DNA of 64,000 bases, taken from the NCBI GenBank assembly GCA_045538935.1, contig JAZQEI010000003.1, forward strand, positions 62,001 to 126,000. The letters are read 5' to 3'. Below, piece by piece: positions 16,910-26,241 of the stretch (positions within the stretch are counted from its first letter, which is position 1; the number at the start of each line of letters is the position of its first letter). This stretch comes from RGIG3013 sp045538935. GTDB taxonomy: Bacteria; Bacillota; Clostridia; Oscillospirales; Acutalibacteraceae. The position numbers and the translations under genes are program-made. Below the pieces are notes generated by a model. The model searched no databases, had not been told where the DNA came from, and was given only the letters and a program-made list of their open reading frames with translations.

Positions 16910-17662
16910 ATGGAACAAAATCAGTTAAATTCAAATATTGTTTTCGGCAGAAATGCCGTTTTTGAGGCGGTCCGCTCTAACAGAGAAATTGACCGTTTGC
17001 TAGTTGCGCATCAAAATACATCTGGCGGCGTTGCTCCAATAATTGCAAAATGCAAGGAAAAAGGAATTTTAATAAAAGAAGTTCCATCTTCTAAACTAGA
17101 TTTTTTGTGCAATAATCAAAATCACCAGGGTGTTGCGGTCGTTATAGCAGACTTTGAATACTGCAGTGTAGAAGATATTTTAAATTCCGCTAAAGAGAAA
17201 AATCACGACCCATTTATTATAATTTGCGATGAAATAGAAGACCCTCACAACCTAGGCGCAATAATTCGCTCGGCCGAGGCCGCGGGGGTTGACGGAATAA
17301 TTATTCCAAAGCGCAGAGCAGCATCGGTTAATGCAACGGTAGCAAAATCGGCAAGCGGTGCTTTAGAATATATGAAAATAGCCAGAGTCACAAACTTGGT
17401 TAGCGAAATGGAATATTTAAAAAAGCAAGGTGTTTGGATTTTTGGTGCCGATATGGGTGAGCCAAATTGGACCAAAACCGACTTTACCGGACCTCTAGCC
17501 CTTGTTATAGGCAACGAAGGCAAAGGTATTGGCAGACTTGTTTTAGAGCATTGTGACCAAGTAGTAAGCCTACCTATGCTTGGCCAAATAAATTCGCTTA
17601 ACGCATCGGTTGCCGCTGGCGTTTTAATGTATGAAGTAGTAAGACAAAGAACACTTAAATAA
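16910..17662 (+). CDS. rlmB: 23S rRNA guanosine-2'-O-methyltransferase RlmB (TrmH/SpoU family)
   Basis: The 250-residue protein has an N-terminal substrate-binding domain starting FGRNAVFEAVRSNREID. A SPOUT domain follows, with the three family motifs: DPHNLGAIIRSAEAAG near 110-125, LALVIGNEGKGI near 195-206 and LPMLGQINSLNASVAAGVLMYE near 220-241. It would methylate a guanosine ribose in 23S rRNA or a related site; Firmicutes have more than one such paralogue, so the target nucleotide is not certain. AGGTG precedes the ATG. The next gene starts 25 bases downstream. Confidence 0.87.
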   Translation: MEQNQLNSNIVFGRNAVFEAVRSNREIDRLLVAHQNTSGGVAPIIAKCKEKGILIKEVPSSKLDFLCNNQNHQGVAVVIADFEYCSVEDILNSAKEKNHDPFIIICDEIEDPHNLGAIIRSAEAAGVDGIIIPKRRAASVNATVAKSASGALEYMKIARVTNLVSEMEYLKKQGVWIFGADMGEPNWTKTDFTGPLALVIGNEGKGIGRLVLEHCDQVVSLPMLGQINSLNASVAAGVLMYEVVRQRTLK

Positions 17663-17686
17663 CCACAAATATATGGGAGATAAACT

Positions 17687-20629
17687 ATGGGATGGTTTTC
17701 AAAAAAGGGTAAAGAAGATATCGATAATGATATCGACAACGGTTTCACTTTACCCCTTGATGATATAAATTTAACCGAACTTAACAGTAACGGTACTAAA
17801 AAAGATAGCAATTTTTCGGGACCTGTGGCTCGCCATGCCTTAACACCAGACGAAGTATTAGGTAAAAATACAGACAAGCCCAAGCAGGTATGGGAGACCG
17901 AGCAAATACCTATGGCTGGCGGAAAAACCGTTGAGGTGAATTCAGCAACTGTTTTACTTTATAAGCGTATGATGGAATCTAAAGCGGCTGCTCAAACACA
18001 AGAAAACGAGCCAACCGATAAACCAATTACCACTACTGAATCTTACATAGTAAAACCTGCAACAACCTTAAACGACAAAGAAACTCCGCTTACTAATACA
18101 ACAAAATTAAATAGCGTTGAGCCCGGTTTGCAAGCAACACTCAAAGAGGCTATTAAAGAAACAACTCAAGAAAAGAACAACAATGAGCCCACCGAGCAAA
18201 CCGAAATTGAGTTTTTAGATATTAAATCAAAAGAACAAGATACACCTAAAGAAAATAAAGAGTTGTTAGAAGTACCTACTCTAACAGAACAAAACGATAC
18301 TATTAAAGATGATGCTTTAACGCAACAGAAGTCTAACGAGCAACCTGCTCAAACATTACTTTCGCGCTGTATGCCGTATATTATAGACGATAATGGCCAT
18401 AACCATTCGGAAGATTTTCCGCCCGCATACACCTTAGAAAGCGTAGAAGATATTATAAGTGCCTTTGAAAATAAGGCCGCACAAAAAGTAAGCGAAATGT
18501 ACGGCACAACCGCTGTTACTCCGCCTACCAAAAACCTTAATACACCTGTTACCGATAACAAGCAGCCTTCCTTTAAGGTAAAACCGTTACAAAGAAAATC
18601 GCGCTCAGTTTCAAAACCATTAGAGCAAACGCCAAAATCTACTCCGTTAGATATTCCAGTTACACACACCGGCGTATACTCTGACCCTACTGATCAAGAA
18701 AACAGCATTAAGACATATCAGGCTAGCTTTTCTACAATAGAAATTCCTGTAACCACACTAAATGACGGTGACCAGTCTACAATAACCTTTGACATTAACG
18801 ATATTCGCCGTGCCACAGGAGACGATTTAGGCGCCACAAAACAAATTGTTATAAGCGACATTGGCGCAGAAAAAAAAGAGTCTATCGAAAAGTTTATAGC
18901 TCCACAAAGCTCAGACTTTGACGAAATAATAGATGACCTAAACGGTTATACTTGCTTTGACGATGCAAAGCGTGTTCGCATTGAGCTTTACAAAGCCAAA
19001 CGCAAAAATCTGCTTAAATTCTTCTTTACGGCAATTATAACCTTGTTAATAACCCTTATGCGTCTACCTGTGTTTGACGATTTATTATTTGGCAAATCAA
19101 ATACAGTTTGTCTTATAAGTTGTATTGCACTGGCCGTACTTGGTATTATTAACATAAAAACCTTGCTTTCGGTTAAAAATATTTTTAAAGGCTGTCAAAG
19201 CACTAATATACCGGTTTCTTTATCGGTACTGTGCGTATTGCTTCACTCGGTATTAACCCTTACATTTTTTAATACCGCAGAAGTTTTAAATTTGGCCCCT
19301 TTGGGCGCACTGGCTTTGTGTTTTTCTTCTATGTGCGACTTCTTGCGCTCGGCCGAAATTGTAGACAACTTTAGATATGTTGCCTCACCTAACCAAAAAA
19401 GCGCGATCGACATTATAAAAAATCAAGAAACAACAAGCAAAATTATAAGCACGGGCTTAGAGGGCAAGCCGTATATAATTGCTCCACGTAAAACCGTAAA
19501 TCTTTTAGGATTTTTAAAGGCATCGTATGCCCCAAACCCCGTAACTAACCAAATGCCCGTATTCACCATTGTTATATTAGCCGCAGCAGTTGCAATAGGC
19601 GTAGCAACATTCTTTGTATTAAATAATTTTGCATCTGCACTTAGTGCATTTACCATTGCCGTTTGTTTAGGCTTCTCACCCATCATTCAGTTAGTTGGTG
19701 CACTGCCCACCAAGGCTATGTCTGCACGTTTAGCAAAACACGGCGCTTTTGTTTGCGGATACGACTCGGCTATGAGTGTTGAGCCCGCAAACTGTGTTGC
19801 TCTTAATGCTGCAGATTTGTTTCCCAATGGCACAATAGAACTTATAAACATGAAGATACTGGGTAACAATTCTCTCGATAAAACATTTTTCGATGCAGCA
19901 TCAATAACTGCAAGTGCACAAAGTCCGCTTTATAATGTTTTTAAAGATATAACAAAATCGTCTGATGATGCTATACCTTTGTGCGACAGTGTAAAGTACG
20001 AAGATAAAATGGGTGTTAGCGGTTGGGTAGATGACCGCCACATATTTATAGGCAACCGTACACTTTTAGAAGCACATTCTATTGCAGTTCCGTCGGTTGA
20101 GGTAGATAAAAAGATACTTAAAAAAGGTTACTTCCCGGTTTATGTTGCTTGCAACGGAAAAGCATATGCATTGCTTATGGTAAGATACATACCCAAAAGA
20201 GCCATAAAGCACCAGTTAATGAGGCTTGCTTCTATGGGTGTCACCTTTTATCTTAACAGCACCGACCCCAACATAAACACACATATGGTGATAGATTATT
20301 TTGGTTTGTTTGATGATTCGGTATACTCGTTAAAATCAGATCAAATTAAAAACTTTAAAGAAGCCACCAACTATAAAGAAAGTTGCTTTGCTCCTGCTTG
20401 CTTTAGGGGCGGTATAGACGGACTTTTGGCGGTCATTGTAGAATCTATTAAGTTAAAAATATGCGTTAATGTTATGAAAGCACTAAATATAATGTGCTCG
20501 GTTTTAGGAATAGTAGCACTTATATTTGCCGTTTGTACGGGTAGCTTTTCTGTAATAACCACAACCATACTAATAGTTTGGCAACTTATATCGGCCATAA
20601 TAGGTATGTTTGCATTATTTATTAAATAA
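17687..20629 (+). CDS. Large membrane protein resembling a catalytically dead P-type ATPase
   Basis: The 980-residue protein has a long, polar, probably disordered N-terminus (1-430) and about eight membrane helices (roughly 441-462, 474-493, 509-529, 536-551, 625-645, 652-673, 925-950, 955-979). Residues 655-690 (AVCLGFSPIIQLVGALPTKA, then RLAKHGAFVCG) match the CPC helix and following stalk of metal P-type ATPases. QSPL near 745 recalls the SEHPL motif, and FIGNRTLLEAH at 787-797 the GN(R) nucleotide-domain motif. The DKTGT aspartate is missing (LNAADLFPNGTI at 706-717), TGDN is replaced by NSTDPN, and the actuator domain with TGES is nearly absent. It should not pump by phosphorylation. 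Function is unknown. It sits between rlmB and metG with GGGAGA before the ATG. Confidence 0.7.
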   Translation: MGWFSKKGKEDIDNDIDNGFTLPLDDINLTELNSNGTKKDSNFSGPVARHALTPDEVLGKNTDKPKQVWETEQIPMAGGKTVEVNSATVLLYKRMMESKAAAQTQENEPTDKPITTTESYIVKPATTLNDKETPLTNTTKLNSVEPGLQATLKEAIKETTQEKNNNEPTEQTEIEFLDIKSKEQDTPKENKELLEVPTLTEQNDTIKDDALTQQKSNEQPAQTLLSRCMPYIIDDNGHNHSEDFPPAYTLESVEDIISAFENKAAQKVSEMYGTTAVTPPTKNLNTPVTDNKQPSFKVKPLQRKSRSVSKPLEQTPKSTPLDIPVTHTGVYSDPTDQENSIKTYQASFSTIEIPVTTLNDGDQSTITFDINDIRRATGDDLGATKQIVISDIGAEKKESIEKFIAPQSSDFDEIIDDLNGYTCFDDAKRVRIELYKAKRKNLLKFFFTAIITLLITLMRLPVFDDLLFGKSNTVCLISCIALAVLGIINIKTLLSVKNIFKGCQSTNIPVSLSVLCVLLHSVLTLTFFNTAEVLNLAPLGALALCFSSMCDFLRSAEIVDNFRYVASPNQKSAIDIIKNQETTSKIISTGLEGKPYIIAPRKTVNLLGFLKASYAPNPVTNQMPVFTIVILAAAVAIGVATFFVLNNFASALSAFTIAVCLGFSPIIQLVGALPTKAMSARLAKHGAFVCGYDSAMSVEPANCVALNAADLFPNGTIELINMKILGNNSLDKTFFDAASITASAQSPLYNVFKDITKSSDDAIPLCDSVKYEDKMGVSGWVDDRHIFIGNRTLLEAHSIAVPSVEVDKKILKKGYFPVYVACNGKAYALLMVRYIPKRAIKHQLMRLASMGVTFYLNSTDPNINTHMVIDYFGLFDDSVYSLKSDQIKNFKEATNYKESCFAPACFRGGIDGLLAVIVESIKLKICVNVMKALNIMCSVLGIVALIFAVCTGSFSVITTTILIVWQLISAIIGMFALFIK

Positions 20630-20656
20630 GCCTTTTTTAAAAGGGAGGAATATATT

Positions 20657-22579
20657 TTGGAAAACAAAGAAAAATTTTACATTACCACGGCTATAGCATA
20701 CGCTTCTCGCAAGCCTCACATTGGCAACACCTACGATGTTGTACTTGCCGACGCTATAGCACGTTATAAAAGAATTAAGGGTTATGACGTTTATTTTCTT
20801 ACCGGCTCTGATGAGCATGGTCAAAAAATAGAGCAAGAAGCACTTAACAAAGGTGTCACTCCAAAAGAATATGTAGACGAAGTAGCCGGTGAAATTAAAC
20901 GTGTATGGGACTGCTTAAACCTTACCTATGATAGATTTATCAGAACTACCGACATTGACCACGAAGATGCAGTAAAGAAAATATTTAAAAAGCTTTACGA
21001 GCAGGGTGATATTTATAAGAGTGAATACTCGGGCAAATACTGTGTGCCGTGTGAATCATTCTTTACCGATTCTCAGCTTGTAGACGGCAAATGCCCCGAC
21101 TGCGGCAGAGAAGTTGCCGATGCAAAAGAAGAAGCATACTTCTTAAAGTTAAGTAAATATCAAGATAAACTTCTCGAATACTACGAGCAAAATCCCGAGT
21201 TCTTTAAGCCCGATTCTCGCCGCGCCGAAATGGTAAATAATTTTATAAAACCCGGTCTTGCCGACCTTTGTGTTTCGCGTTCGTCTTTTAAGTGGGGCAT
21301 TCCGGTTGAGTTTGATAATAAGCATGTTATTTATGTTTGGATAGATGCTTTATCTAACTACATTACAGGCATTGGATACAATCCCGACGGCAGCAGCGAA
21401 CAATACAAACGCTTATGGCCTGCAGATTTACACGTTATCGGTAAAGACATTGTTCGTTTCCACACTATTTACTGGCCCATAATTTTAATGGCTTTAGGTG
21501 AGCCCTTACCAAAACAAGTTTTAGGCCATCCGTGGTTATTGTTCGGTGAGGACAAGATGAGTAAGTCTAAAGGCAACATTATTTATGCCGATGACCTTGT
21601 AAAACGATTTGGCGCCGATGCTGTGCGTTATTATTTACTAAGTGAGATGCCCTTTGCACAAGACGGAACAATAACTTATGAGAACTTTATTGCCCGTTTT
21701 AACACCGACCTTGCAAATACCATAGGTAACCTTGTAAACCGCACCGTTGCTATGACAAACAAGTATTTTGACGGTAAGGTTTGCTATGTAAACGAAGAAA
21801 ACGAGCTTGATGCCGATTTATTTAACACAGCAAATACTTGTATAGAAAAATATTTTAAATATATGGACACATATAAAAACGCCGATGCTGTAGAGGCCAT
21901 TATGACCTTAGCAAGACGTTGCAACAAGTATATTGACGAAACTACACCTTGGGTGCTTGCAAAAGCGGACGAAAACAAAACAAGACTTAACAATGTTTTG
22001 TGTAATTTGCTTTGCTGCATAAAGGTAATCGGCGCAATGCTCTCTCCCATAACACCCGAATGTTCCGAGTCTATATCTAAGCAAATAAACGCATCTCTAG
22101 ACTTTGACGCTAAGGCAGTTAGAGAATTCAGCGTTGGTCAAGCTCAGGTTCTATTTGCTCGTATAGATACCGAAAAAGTACTAAAAGAATTAAATGAAGA
22201 GGCCGAAAAAGCAAAACAAGCCGCTAAAGCTAAATGTGAGAATGTAACCACCTTAAGTGAAATTTCAATCGATGATTTTGCAAAAGTAGAGCTTCTTACT
22301 GCAAAGGTTATTGCTTGCGAGCCAATACCAAAAGCCAAAAAGCTTTTAAAACTCACCTTAGATGACGGTAGCGGTAAAAACCGCACCGTAGCAAGCGGTA
22401 TTGCTTTACACTACACACCCGATGATCTTATTGGCAAAACAGTAATAGTTGTTGCAAACCTAAAACCTGCTGTTCTTTGCGGAGTTGAAAGCTGCGGTAT
22501 GATTCTTGCCGCTGATGACGGTGATAAAGTAAAGGTTATTTTTGCCGATGGTATTGCTCCGGGCAGTAAGGTGAGATAA
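20657..22579 (+). CDS. metG: Methionyl-tRNA synthetase
   Basis: The 640-residue protein has the class I signatures PHIGNTYDV near the N-terminus (HIGH) and KMSKSKGNI near 300. A CVPCESFF...CPDCGR zinc-binding insert lies near 130-155. A C-terminal EMAPII-like tRNA-binding domain begins near 535, with KVELLTAKVIACEPIPKAKK. It charges tRNA-Met. The start is TTG 20657, placed by GGGAGGAA seven bases upstream. Its stop overlaps the tatD ATG as TAATG, so the two are coupled. Confidence 0.96.
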   Translation: MENKEKFYITTAIAYASRKPHIGNTYDVVLADAIARYKRIKGYDVYFLTGSDEHGQKIEQEALNKGVTPKEYVDEVAGEIKRVWDCLNLTYDRFIRTTDIDHEDAVKKIFKKLYEQGDIYKSEYSGKYCVPCESFFTDSQLVDGKCPDCGREVADAKEEAYFLKLSKYQDKLLEYYEQNPEFFKPDSRRAEMVNNFIKPGLADLCVSRSSFKWGIPVEFDNKHVIYVWIDALSNYITGIGYNPDGSSEQYKRLWPADLHVIGKDIVRFHTIYWPIILMALGEPLPKQVLGHPWLLFGEDKMSKSKGNIIYADDLVKRFGADAVRYYLLSEMPFAQDGTITYENFIARFNTDLANTIGNLVNRTVAMTNKYFDGKVCYVNEENELDADLFNTANTCIEKYFKYMDTYKNADAVEAIMTLARRCNKYIDETTPWVLAKADENKTRLNNVLCNLLCCIKVIGAMLSPITPECSESISKQINASLDFDAKAVREFSVGQAQVLFARIDTEKVLKELNEEAEKAKQAAKAKCENVTTLSEISIDDFAKVELLTAKVIACEPIPKAKKLLKLTLDDGSGKNRTVASGIALHYTPDDLIGKTVIVVANLKPAVLCGVESCGMILAADDGDKVKVIFADGIAPGSKVR

Positions 22580-23367
22580 TGAATTTTACCTTTACTACAG
22601 CACCGGAAGGCAGCATATTCGACACCCACGCCCACTACGACGATGAAAGATTTGACGATATTAGATATGATTTATTATCTTCATTGCAAAATGCAGGTGT
22701 TGGCGCCATAATAAACTGCGCAGTCGATACTGAGTCATCTGAAAAGATAATTAAAATAGCCGAGGATTTTAACTTTTGTTACTCGGCTGTTGGTTATCAC
22801 CCCGAAAATCTGCCCGAAAATTATCAGTTAGATTTTATAAGTTTACAAAAATTTATAGAACATAAAAGCGTGGTTGCTATTGGTGAGATAGGATTAGATT
22901 ATTACTGGCACCAAGATAATAAAGACTACCAAAAACAGTGTTTTATAGAGCAAATTAAGTTTGCAAACAAAAACAATCTACCAGTAATTGTGCACGACCG
23001 TGAAGCACATGCAGACACTCTTTGCATATTAGAAGATTTAAAGCCGCGCGGTGTTTTACATTGCTTTTCGGGCAGTGTCGAGATGGCGCAAAGTATTTTG
23101 AAACTTGGTATGTACATAGGCATAGGTGGAGTTGTAACCTTTAAAAATTCAAAAAAACTGGTAGAAGTTGTAAAAAGCATACCGCTAAATAAAATTTTGC
23201 TTGAAACCGATGCGCCTTATATGTCACCCGAGCCATTTAGGGGCAAAACAAACAACTCGGCATACATTTTATTTGTTGCAAAAAAAATTGCCGAAATTAA
23301 AGGCATTACCGAAACCGAGGTTTTAGAGCAAACAAAAATAAATGCAAAAAATCTTTTTGGTATTTAA
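22579..23367 (+). CDS. tatD: TatD-family metal-dependent hydrolase
   Basis: The 262-residue TIM-barrel protein has FDTHAHYDDERFD near residue 13, IGEIGLDYYWHQDN near 93-106, VIVHDREAH near 133, VLHCFSGS near 155 and LLETDAPYMSPEPFRG near 210, which together provide the metal ligands. TatD proteins are Mg-dependent 3'-5' exonucleases and deoxyribonucleases with roles in DNA repair. The metG-tatD pairing is conserved in Firmicutes, and the overlapping TAATG fixes the start. Confidence 0.93.
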   Translation: MNFTFTTAPEGSIFDTHAHYDDERFDDIRYDLLSSLQNAGVGAIINCAVDTESSEKIIKIAEDFNFCYSAVGYHPENLPENYQLDFISLQKFIEHKSVVAIGEIGLDYYWHQDNKDYQKQCFIEQIKFANKNNLPVIVHDREAHADTLCILEDLKPRGVLHCFSGSVEMAQSILKLGMYIGIGGVVTFKNSKKLVEVVKSIPLNKILLETDAPYMSPEPFRGKTNNSAYILFVAKKIAEIKGITETEVLEQTKINAKNLFGI

Positions 23368-23436
23368 TTTTCTTTTGTTTTGTGTATAATATGGACCGCA
23401 TTTTCAAATAATATTTTTGAAAGTGGGGTGAAAACC

Positions 23437-23553
23437 GTGAACGATCAGAACAAGAACCAGAACAACCAAAACAATCAGAACAAAAACCAGAATAACCAAA
23501 ATAACCAGAACAAGAACCAGAACAACAATAACAACCAGAACAAAAATTATTAA
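23437..23553 (+). CDS. 38-residue Asn/Gln/Lys repeat peptide
   Basis: A GTG start with GTGGGGTG upstream opens a 38-codon frame consisting almost only of Asn, Gln and Lys (MNDQNKNQNNQNNQNKNQ, repeated, ending NKNY). Asn is more than half of the residues. The DNA repeats imperfectly (CAGAACAA units), so it may have grown by slippage, but codons alternate AAC/AAT and CAG/CAA, suggesting selection on the protein. A promoter-like TTGTTTTGTGTATAATATGG lies just upstream and a strong terminator just downstream, so it looks like its own small transcription unit. No known family is certain. A minor spore protein or a low-complexity assembly peptide are guesses. Confidence 0.6.
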   Translation: MNDQNKNQNNQNNQNKNQNNQNNQNKNQNNNNNQNKNY

Positions 23554-23565
23554 TTAAAAATAAAT

Positions 23566-23602
23566 AAAAAGATACCGCAGAAAAACTCTGCGGTATCTTT
23601 TT
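23566..23602. terminator. Bidirectional terminator
   Basis: A 15-base perfect stem (AAAAAGATACCGCAG with CTGCGGTATCTTTTT) and a 7-base loop. It serves the small Asn/Gln gene on the plus strand and the YitT gene on the minus strand. Confidence 0.9.
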
Positions 23603-23610
23603 ATTTATCT

Positions 23611-24471
23611 TTATGTTATCTGTTCAAAACCGTTTCCGTTTACTTCACTGGCTTCGCTTACTATAACAAAAGCAGAGGTATCTATGTTCCTTATAATCTC
23701 CATTACCCTTGTTGCTTGGTGGCGTCTTACAACGCACATAAGCATATCACGTTCTAAATTTGTATAAGCGCCCTTGGTTTTTATAAGGGTTACTCCCCTA
23801 TTAACATTTTGCAATATGTTTTTTGCTATTTGGTTGTTTTCGGGTGAGATTACATAAATGACCTTGCAAGTTTTTGCACCGTAAATTACAAAGTCAATTA
23901 CCTTGGCCGATATAAACAATGAAATAATTGTATATAGCATACTCTCTAAGCTTTTATAAACAATAGAGTTTAATAAAATAACTGCTAAATCAAGCAATAA
24001 AATACAATGCCCTATAGAAACTGTAGGCAATTTTCGGTTTATTAGCTTTGCTAAAATATCTACTCCGCCCGTTGTTGAGCCTTTATACATAATAATACTA
24101 AGACCGGCGCCCATTAAAATTCCGCCAAAAATAGCAGCCAAAATAGGTTCTATATAATGCGGCTTTAAAACAGCACCGGCTATATCAATAACAACAGAAA
24201 AAATAATTGTAACAATGCTTGTTCTAATGATAAATTTTTTACCAAAAGTTATAGCAGCAGCTATTATGATTGGAATATTTAAAACTAATATGCTAAAACC
24301 AATTGGTATATTAGTAAGCTCATTTAAAACTGTTGCAAGTCCTGTTATGCCGCCCGCAGAAAGTCTTGCAGGGTTTACAAACATAATAAGTCCTGCAGCA
24401 TGAATTATACATCCTAAAGTATAAAAACTGTAATTACATAGTTCTTTTAAAACACCTTTTCGGCTTTGCAA
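23611..24471 (-). CDS. YitT family membrane protein
   Basis: The 286-residue protein has five to six membrane helices in its first 200 residues, the family motif NPARLSAGGITGLATVLN near 33-50, and a C-terminal cytoplasmic DUF2179 domain beginning near TCKVIYVISPENNQ. The family is widespread in Firmicutes and its transported substrate, if any, is unknown. The likely start is TTG 24471 behind GGGTGG. It follows mrnC on the same strand by 26 bases. Confidence 0.85.
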   Translation of the reverse strand: MQSRKGVLKELCNYSFYTLGCIIHAAGLIMFVNPARLSAGGITGLATVLNELTNIPIGFSILVLNIPIIIAAAITFGKKFIIRTSIVTIIFSVVIDIAGAVLKPHYIEPILAAIFGGILMGAGLSIIMYKGSTTGGVDILAKLINRKLPTVSIGHCILLLDLAVILLNSIVYKSLESMLYTIISLFISAKVIDFVIYGAKTCKVIYVISPENNQIAKNILQNVNRGVTLIKTKGAYTNLERDMLMCVVRRHQATRVMEIIRNIDTSAFVIVSEASEVNGNGFEQIT

Positions 24472-24497
24472 AAGACCACCCTATTATTTGTTTTGCC

Positions 24498-24887
24498 TTA
24501 TGCGTTTTCGCTCTGCCAAATAATTTCAAAAAGCTCTCTAGCTCTCTCGTCTTGACCGTTAAGATGTAAAAAGCCAAACAAGGCTTCTAGCCCTGTAGCT
24601 ATATGATAATCGGCATTGGTAGAGTTTTTAGGAGTGGTAGAGGTATGCGCATTGCGACCTCTTTTAAAAATATCGTTTTCCTTTTCGCTTAAGGCATCTT
24701 TTATAATAGTATATGCTTTGGCCTGAGCCGCTGCATTAACAAATTTTACCGATGCCGAGTGCAAGGCACCTGACGGACGGTCTATTTGGCAAAGTTTTTC
24801 TCTAACATATAAACCGTAAACCGAATCTCCCACAAACGCTAAGGTAGTACCGCTTAAAATAGCGGGGTTTTTAATGTTTAAAACCAT
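24498..24887 (-). CDS. mrnC: Mini-ribonuclease 3
   Basis: The 129-residue protein is a lone RNase III catalytic domain without a double-stranded-RNA-binding domain. FVGDSVYGLYVREKL holds the catalytic Asp near residue 21, RNAHTSTTPKNSTNADYHIA is the family-specific loop, and TGLEALFGFLHL carries the second metal-binding Glu. Mini-III matures the ends of 23S rRNA. In Bacillus it is next to cysS and rlmB; here it follows obg by 18 bases, in a ribosome-assembly cluster. Confidence 0.93.
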   Translation of the reverse strand: MVLNIKNPAILSGTTLAFVGDSVYGLYVREKLCQIDRPSGALHSASVKFVNAAAQAKAYTIIKDALSEKENDIFKRGRNAHTSTTPKNSTNADYHIATGLEALFGFLHLNGQDERARELFEIIWQSENA

Positions 24888-24905
24888 AAAATAGTGTTTC
24901 CTTTT

Positions 24906-26177
24906 TTAGTTTCTATATTCAAAATCTATATCGTAAACGCTAACGGTGTCACCCTCAGAAACTCCGGCTTTTATTAAAGCTTTAATAATTCCGCTAGATA
25001 TTAACACGCGCTGAAAATACTGTAAAGACTCGTAGTCGTCAGGGTTTACGCTGTTTAATACATTTAAAAGCCACGGTGCATTATCTACAACATAAATGCC
25101 GTCTATAACCTTAACATCAAATGTATGCTTATTATCGGTAAAGTCTTCTTGCGGTATTGGGTCAGGCTCATACTGTTTTACGGGCGGTAATTTTGCAAGC
25201 TCATTAAATACTTTGTTTATAAGCTCGTTTGTGCCCTCTGCAATAGGTGCCATTATTGGATAAAACTCGTAACCCAAACCGTTAAAGTATTCTTTTAATT
25301 CGTTTACGGTTTGCTCATCGGTAAGGTCACACTTGTTGCCAACTATTATTTGTGGACGATCACATAGCTCATCACCAAAAGCCTTAAGCTCAAGGTTGAT
25401 TTTTTCAAAATCATCTTTAGGATCTCTGCCCTCGCTACCCGATACATCTATAACGTGTAAAAACATACGGCAACGCTCTACATGACGCAAAAACTCGTGA
25501 CCAAGTCCTGTGCCCTCACTAGCGCCCTCTATAAGACCGGGTATATCGGCCATAACAAACGATGCGTCTGCATCAATAGATACCACACCTAAAACAGGTG
25601 TAAGGGTAGTAAAATGATAATTTGCAATTTTGGGCTGAGCTTTAGACACAACCGATAAAAGCGTTGACTTGCCAACGTTTGGAAAACCTATTAGTCCTAC
25701 ATCGGCTAGTAACTTTAGCTCTAAAATAACATCTAATTCTTCACCCGGATTACCCATTTTTGCAAAACGGGGTACCTGACGTGTAGAGGTGGAAAAATGA
25801 GTGTTACCCCATCCGCCTTTACCGCCTTTTGCTATTATGGTGGGCTCATCGGAAGAGATATCGGCTATAATTCTGCCCGACTCTAAATCTTTAATAAGTG
25901 TTCCTCGCGGTACCCTTATTATAAGATTCGGCGCACTCTTACCCGTGCAACGCGAACCCGAACCATTAGAACCGCTTTCGGCAATATATTTTCTTTTATA
26001 TCTAAAGTCGGCAAGTGTCGACAAATTATCATCGGCAACAAAAACAATGTCGCCGCCTTTGCCTCCGTCACCACCGTCGGGGCCGCCCGACGCTATATAT
26101 TTTTCTCTATGAAAGGTAACCGCGCCATTACCGCCGTTACCGGCTTTCAGATGAATTTTTGCTACATCAATAAACAT
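24906..26177 (-). CDS. obg: Obg GTPase (ribosome assembly)
   Basis: About 423 residues in three domains. The Gly-rich Obg fold begins MFIDVAKIHLKAGNGGNG and has GGPDGGDGGKGGDI near 32-45. The G domain has GFPNVGKSTLL, DIPGLIEGASEGTGLG and NKCD. The C-terminal OCT domain ends VSVYDIDFEYRN. Obg binds the 50S subunit and links growth, the stringent response and sporulation. ATG 26177 matches the family start; the 13 codons upstream lie in the terminator hairpin region. It follows rpmA as in most Firmicutes. Confidence 0.96.
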   Translation of the reverse strand: MFIDVAKIHLKAGNGGNGAVTFHREKYIASGGPDGGDGGKGGDIVFVADDNLSTLADFRYKRKYIAESGSNGSGSRCTGKSAPNLIIRVPRGTLIKDLESGRIIADISSDEPTIIAKGGKGGWGNTHFSTSTRQVPRFAKMGNPGEELDVILELKLLADVGLIGFPNVGKSTLLSVVSKAQPKIANYHFTTLTPVLGVVSIDADASFVMADIPGLIEGASEGTGLGHEFLRHVERCRMFLHVIDVSGSEGRDPKDDFEKINLELKAFGDELCDRPQIIVGNKCDLTDEQTVNELKEYFNGLGYEFYPIMAPIAEGTNELINKVFNELAKLPPVKQYEPDPIPQEDFTDNKHTFDVKVIDGIYVVDNAPWLLNVLNSVNPDDYESLQYFQRVLISSGIIKALIKAGVSEGDTVSVYDIDFEYRN

Positions 26178-26204
26178 TTTGCACCATGTCCTTAAAAAAC
26201 AATA

Positions 26205-26228
26205 TCCCCGGCACATACATGCCGGGGA
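26205..26228 (-). terminator. Terminator/attenuator between rpmA and obg
   Basis: A GC-rich stem, TCCCCGGCA with TGCCGGGGA, is followed on the minus strand by ATATTGTTTTTT. It lies between rpmA and obg, so it probably lowers obg expression relative to the ribosomal protein genes. Confidence 0.82.
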
Positions 26229-26241
26229 ATAATTTTGCTAA

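Noticed and set aside
17687..20629. Functional metal-transport ATPase
   Set aside because: The phosphorylated Asp motif, the TGDN motif and the actuator TGES motif are all missing despite the recognisable fold.
23437..23553. Repeat array reminiscent of a CRISPR or satellite
   Set aside because: The repeats are about a dozen bases, imperfect, without spacers of constant length, and are fully explained by an in-frame Asn/Gln/Lys peptide with start site and terminator.
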